From Pseudoalteromonas shioyasakiensis (GTDB lineage Bacteria; Pseudomonadota; Gammaproteobacteria; Enterobacterales; Alteromonadaceae), in NCBI RefSeq assembly GCF_019134595.1, contig NZ_CP077771.1, forward strand, positions 434,001 to 498,000: a stretch of 64,000 bases of DNA, read 5' to 3'. A model generated the notes under the pieces. The model was not told where the DNA came from, searched no databases, and saw only the letters and a program-made list of their open reading frames with translations. Below, in pieces: positions 61,126 through 64,000 of this stretch. Every line of letters starts with the position of its first letter. Positions within the stretch are counted from its first letter, which is position 1. Made by a program: the position numbers and the translations under genes.

Positions 61126-61926
61126 TCAATCCTCCCACAAGAACATACTAGCTTGCTTGTTGGCAATACGTAGTTCGTAGATATCACTACAAGGGCGCAT
61201 CGCCGCACCATAGCAAACATGTAATGGTAATAAGTGCTCTTCACGAGGATGACTAAAACGCGCCGCAGGGGCCATTTGCCATTCTAATAGCTTAGCTTGA
61301 CGCTGTTGTTCACTCAGCTCAGTATTGCCACATACATCAACTAGCCATTGCTCAAAAGCCATATTTTGCGCTTTAATTTCAGCGGTTTCAGGGGTGAAAA
61401 ATGCGCGCATATTATGAAAAGTAAAGCCAGAACCAATGATCAATAAATTATCGTAATCAAGGTTTTGTAAAGCCTCACCTATCGCTAGGTGTAAGCTTGG
61501 CTCAAGGCTTGGATGTAACGACAATTGCACACAAGGTATATCTGCTTCTGGATACATAATTTTCAAAGGCACATACATACCGTGATCAAAGCCACGAGAT
61601 GGGTTTAATGCGCTATCGATATTAGCTTTTGCCAATGCCTGATGTACTTTTTCGGCTAGGGCTGGTTCGCCGGGGCTTGGGTACTCAATACTGTAAGCAG
61701 GGTCAGGAAAACCATAGTAATCATAAATTAGCTCAGGAGCAGCACTCGAAGTAATGCTAATTGGGTTCGCTTCCCAGTGCGCACTCACCATCAAAATAGC
61801 AGATGGCTTTTTAATTTTTGCGGCAATAGACTGTAAACAAATGACCATATCGGCATGACTTGGATCACCAAGTAAAGGCATAGGACCGCCGCCATGTGAA
61901 ACAAAGAAAACGCGTGGCTTTTGCAT
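61126..61926 (-). CDS. DODA-type extradiol dioxygenase (LigB/YgiD-like)
   Basis: A 266-residue class III extradiol dioxygenase. Metal ligands are visible: His in FVSHGGGPMPLL (residue 10), VSAHWEANP (about 50), the RGFDHGMYVPL segment (about 114) and FTFHNMRAF (about 171). Relatives include DOPA 4,5-dioxygenase and Escherichia YgiD. The substrate here is probably a catechol but is not known. AAGGAG before the ATG. The gene lies between two direct copies of a 162-bp repeat. Confidence 0.9.
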   Translation of the reverse strand: MQKPRVFFVSHGGGPMPLLGDPSHADMVICLQSIAAKIKKPSAILMVSAHWEANPISITSSAAPELIYDYYGFPDPAYSIEYPSPGEPALAEKVHQALAKANIDSALNPSRGFDHGMYVPLKIMYPEADIPCVQLSLHPSLEPSLHLAIGEALQNLDYDNLLIIGSGFTFHNMRAFFTPETAEIKAQNMAFEQWLVDVCGNTELSEQQRQAKLLEWQMAPAARFSHPREEHLLPLHVCYGAAMRPCSDIYELRIANKQASMFLWED

Positions 61927-61952
61927 AAATGTACTCCTTAAATACGCTTTTC

Positions 61953-62114
61953 ATACCAATTCGCTTAATTAAGTAGTCTATTTTGAGGCAAAGAAACCTC
62001 GTTGATAGCAAGGCAAAAATTTCGTTATTTAGTTGTTCTAACTCAGAAATTTTTAACGCAGGTAGCGACAGGTTTAATCCCTCAAAATGATTAAGTATTA
62101 TTGCGGATTGGTAT
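61953..62114. repeat. 162-bp MITE-like repeat, copy 2
   Basis: Direct copy of 60894-61055 with about eight substitutions and no length change. Ends ATACCAAT / ATTGGTAT. It sits directly upstream of the dioxygenase gene, in its promoter region. Confidence 0.9.
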
Positions 62115-62201
62115 CTCTATAGTGCACGCACAGAGATACAATAACCAGCCACAAAAACGCACAACTAGGGTGTGAATTTACACACCTCTAGTTTGTAAGT
62201 A

Positions 62202-62834
62202 CTAACTTAAATGCCAAGCTACGTTCATGGCGGGGATTTGCCCTTTCAAGCCACCTTTGAGAGGTTCTTTACACAGTAATGTTAGTTGATAAAAAGCATC
62301 GTAGTGCTGATGTAGTTCATCGGCGACCACACTAAACGGCGGACCCGAAAACTCACTTTGCTGATACTCAAAGACCACCACTAATTGTTTGGCTCTATTA
62401 GTTAATTCAAGTAAATGCTGGGTATAGCGAATGCGTACTGGCTTTGGTAGCGCAACTAAAGCGGCACGGTCATAAACTGCGTTGATAGGGCCAAGATCAG
62501 CTGCAGTAAGTGCAAAAATATCACCCACCCAAACGGTTAGATTTGCGCCTTGGTAACGTAATAGTTCGCCGTGTTGGCTAATTCCGGGTTCTAGCTTTAA
62601 CTCATCAAATAACTGCTTAATGGCTATCTCACTAAGTTCTGCCCCAACAACACGCATACCTTGCGCTAGCAAATAATGAATGTCGTGAGTTTTTCCGCAC
62701 AGTGGTACAAAAACAGTATCGCCTTGCTGCAAATTCAAGTTAGTAAAATACTGATCTAGATAACGGTTAACGTCTCCTTCATGAAAACCAATTTCGTTAT
62801 TTTCCCAACGTTGATGCCAATGCTTTGCGTCCAT
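62202..62834 (-). CDS. tpm: Thiopurine S-methyltransferase
   Basis: A 210-residue bacterial TPMT: W-WHQRWENNEIGFHEGDVNRY at the start, FVPLCGKTHDIHYLLAQGMR (SAM motif), VVGAELSEIAIKQ and YDRAALVALP. Bacterial enzymes methylate selenium and tellurium compounds and thiopurines. AGGAG lies before the ATG. It is divergent from a LysR-family gene. A 19-bp word lies in it at 62739. Confidence 0.93.
   Translation of the reverse strand: MDAKHWHQRWENNEIGFHEGDVNRYLDQYFTNLNLQQGDTVFVPLCGKTHDIHYLLAQGMRVVGAELSEIAIKQLFDELKLEPGISQHGELLRYQGANLTVWVGDIFALTAADLGPINAVYDRAALVALPKPVRIRYTQHLLELTNRAKQLVVVFEYQQSEFSGPPFSVVADELHQHYDAFYQLTLLCKEPLKGGLKGQIPAMNVAWHLS
62739..62757 (+). repeat. GTTAGTAAAW-N3-TGATCY word inside tpm
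   Basis: GTTAGTAAAATACTGATCT, on the strand opposite to the gene. Confidence 0.8.
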
Positions 62835-62848
62835 TACTTACTCCTAAA

Positions 62849-62866
62849 ATGTTTCAATAAAAACAT
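62849..62866. promoter_or_regulatory. Possible operator between tpm and the LysR gene
   Basis: Perfect dyad ATGTTT-N6-AAACAT in the shared control region, 15 bp upstream of the tpm start codon. Confidence 0.35.
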
Positions 62867-62931
62867 GATAACTAATTACAAAAGTGATAAAAATAGCAAG
62901 ATAAGCAAACAATGATTGCATTAATGAGAAC

Positions 62932-63813
62932 ATGATTGACGATATCGCTCTATTCATACAGATTGTAAAACAAGGTGGCCTAAGCAATGCGGCTGAGAGC
63001 TTGTCGTTGCCTACCGCAACAGTATCGAGACGCTTGCAACGACTTGAGCAACGCCTAGGAGAGCAACTTTTAAATCGCTCAGCAAGGCAATGCACGTTAA
63101 CACAAGCAGGAGAGGTATATTTTCAAAGTTATGTTGAATTAATTGAGCAGTTTGAACAAACTCACCGCCAGCTTAATGATCAAAAAGCACAATTATCAGG
63201 AAAGCTTAAAGTTTTAGCACCTCTGAATATTAGTCATGGTTTCTTAAAGCCGATGTGGCTCGCATTTACTAAACAGTACCCTGATATTCAACTTGAGCTA
63301 TTGCTTAATAATAAACTTGAAGATCTGAGTAAAAGCCAAGCTGATCTAGCAATAAGAGTCGGGCCGCAGGTTGATTCTATGCTCCATCAAAAAAAGTTAG
63401 GCAGTTTTGATACCTTATTTGTAAGCACAAAAGCATACCTTGATTCGGCACCTGCCATAGAAGAGCCAACTGATTTAAAACAGCATAGGTTAATTGGTAC
63501 CACATTGAGAAATAAGTGGCAGCTAACCAATACACAAACGAATGCAACTTATACGCACATGTGCCGATTTGCTACTACTTTTAACGATACCGGATTTGTA
63601 AAATACTTAGTTTGTGATGAGCAAGGTATTGCTTTGTTATCTCGGTTTGAGGTTATAGATGAATTAAAATCTCAGCAGTTAGTTCAAGTACTGCCACACT
63701 GGCGAGGGGAAAACCGCGACATTTATGCTATCTGGCCAAGCGCACGTTTACTGAGTAAAAAGGCTGTCTGTTTAAAACAGTTTATAACCGACTACATTGC
63801 TGAGAAATTATAA
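62932..63813 (+). CDS. LysR-family transcriptional regulator (DmlR/AaeR-like group)
   Basis: A 293-residue LysR regulator. N-terminal helix-turn-helix: DDIALFIQIVKQGGLSNAAE and LSLPTATVSRRLQRLEQRLG; linker then the substrate-binding domain LKVLAPLNISHGFLKPMWLA. It lies divergent from tpm, with a dyad ATGTTT-CAATAA-AAACAT in the 97-bp gap (62849-62866), and convergent with a DJ-1/PfpI-like gene whose stop codon overlaps its own by six bases. It could control either neighbour. Confidence 0.9.
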   Translation: MIDDIALFIQIVKQGGLSNAAESLSLPTATVSRRLQRLEQRLGEQLLNRSARQCTLTQAGEVYFQSYVELIEQFEQTHRQLNDQKAQLSGKLKVLAPLNISHGFLKPMWLAFTKQYPDIQLELLLNNKLEDLSKSQADLAIRVGPQVDSMLHQKKLGSFDTLFVSTKAYLDSAPAIEEPTDLKQHRLIGTTLRNKWQLTNTQTNATYTHMCRFATTFNDTGFVKYLVCDEQGIALLSRFEVIDELKSQQLVQVLPHWRGENRDIYAIWPSARLLSKKAVCLKQFITDYIAEKL

Positions 63814-64000
63814 CGTCTGCCATTGATATTCCATCTGTTTGGCGGTCAGTAGGGCGTGCTCGTAACTAATAAATTCAGCGACTAACGCTAGGCTCATATC
63901 AATGCCTGCAGAAATTCCTCCTGAGCTGGTAAACTTACCGTCGGTGACCCAACGAGTATCTGCAATCACATTGAGATCAGAAAACAAAGCAGCCAGCTCA
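63808..64000 (-). CDS. DJ-1/PfpI family protein, C-terminal part
   Basis: The last 63 or so codons of a minus-strand gene that enters from the right edge. The visible part reads VIADTRWVTDGKFTSSGGIS then AGIDMSLALVAEF, typical of the DJ-1/PfpI (isonitrile-hydratase-like, GATase1-like) family just after its nucleophile region. The stop codon is at 63810-63808. The catalytic Cys lies outside the window. Confidence 0.8.
   Translation of the reverse strand, partial: ELAALFSDLNVIADTRWVTDGKFTSSGGISAGIDMSLALVAEFISYEHALLTAKQMEYQWQTL

Noticed and set aside
1..64000. tRNA, rRNA or riboswitch genes
   Set aside because: I found no cloverleaf-like, rRNA-like or known riboswitch sequence on reading both strands, although a covariance-model search was not possible.

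Overview
The window looks like chromosomal DNA of a marine gammaproteobacterium of the order Alteromonadales, most probably Pseudoalteromonas. This is inferred from the gene set: a secreted M36 protease, several S9 and M1 peptidases, NagX, a Dld-II type D-lactate dehydrogenase, long-form isocitrate lyase next to malate synthase G, and small integron-cassette-like genes. The moderately AT-rich sequence and the short intergenic repeats fit too. I see no rRNA, tRNA, CRISPR array, prophage or complete insertion sequence.

Layout. 1-2.2 kb: 5' part of a secreted M36 metalloprotease and a small lipoprotein. 2.4-4.8 kb: a VanX-like D-Ala-D-Ala dipeptidase and a diguanylate cyclase gene cut by one in-frame TAA. 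5.2-14.8 kb: NagX, a D-lactate dehydrogenase, and divergent from it a secreted GH3 hexosaminidase followed by a tight operon: YcsI-type D-glutamate cyclase, PxpA, a D-glutamate-cyclase C-terminal-domain protein and D-amino acid transaminase. These genes suggest salvage of peptidoglycan components (GlcNAc, D-lactate, D-Ala, D-Glu). 14.8-20.3 kb: WD40-like lipoprotein, VOC protein, S9 peptidase and about 1 kb of non-coding repeats, including a 28-unit heptamer array. 20.3-25.3 kb: divergent glyoxylate-shunt genes aceA and glcB, then a YebC/YeeN-family gene. 25.4-29.1 kb: HAD phosphatase, DUF6702-like protein and M1 peptidase. 29.3-35.6 kb: two paralogous tail-anchored microproteins, sbcD, sbcC and a methyltransferase. 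35.6-37.7 kb: a small island of three cassette-like genes with attC-like sites, bounded by direct repeats and dispersed repeats. 37.7-42.5 kb: gamma-glutamyltransferase, periplasmic binding protein, CheY-like regulator, two conserved small proteins and lipocalin Blc. 42.7-45.1 kb: an iron/PepSY membrane operon with a candidate Fur box. 45.2-47.6 kb: racemase, VOC protein, UDG-like protein and PhyH-like dioxygenase. 47.6-51.8 kb: exported protein, ArfB, a stand-alone chitin-binding protein, and a MarR-HlyD-DUF2955 efflux operon under a double palindromic operator. 51.9-53.9 kb: a split membrane/spermidine-synthase-like pair with a TlpA-like thioredoxin. 54-60.9 kb: effector-binding protein, azoreductase with a divergent LysR gene, two alpha/beta hydrolases and a DPP4-like lipoprotein. 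60.9-64 kb: a DODA-type dioxygenase between two 162-bp MITE-like repeats, thiopurine methyltransferase, a LysR gene and the end of a DJ-1/PfpI gene.

The strongest novelty candidates are: (a) the D-enantiomer salvage operon, in which the two halves of the vertebrate D-glutamate cyclase architecture are separate genes on either side of pxpA, with no pxpB or pxpC alongside; (b) two short words repeated far more often than chance across genes and intergenic DNA, TGTAAA-(five G/C)-TTTACA and GTTAGTAAAW-N3-TGATCY; (c) the relic integron-cassette island; (d) a perfect double SlyA-like operator over the marR start. All functions are inferred from reading the sequence; no database search was run.
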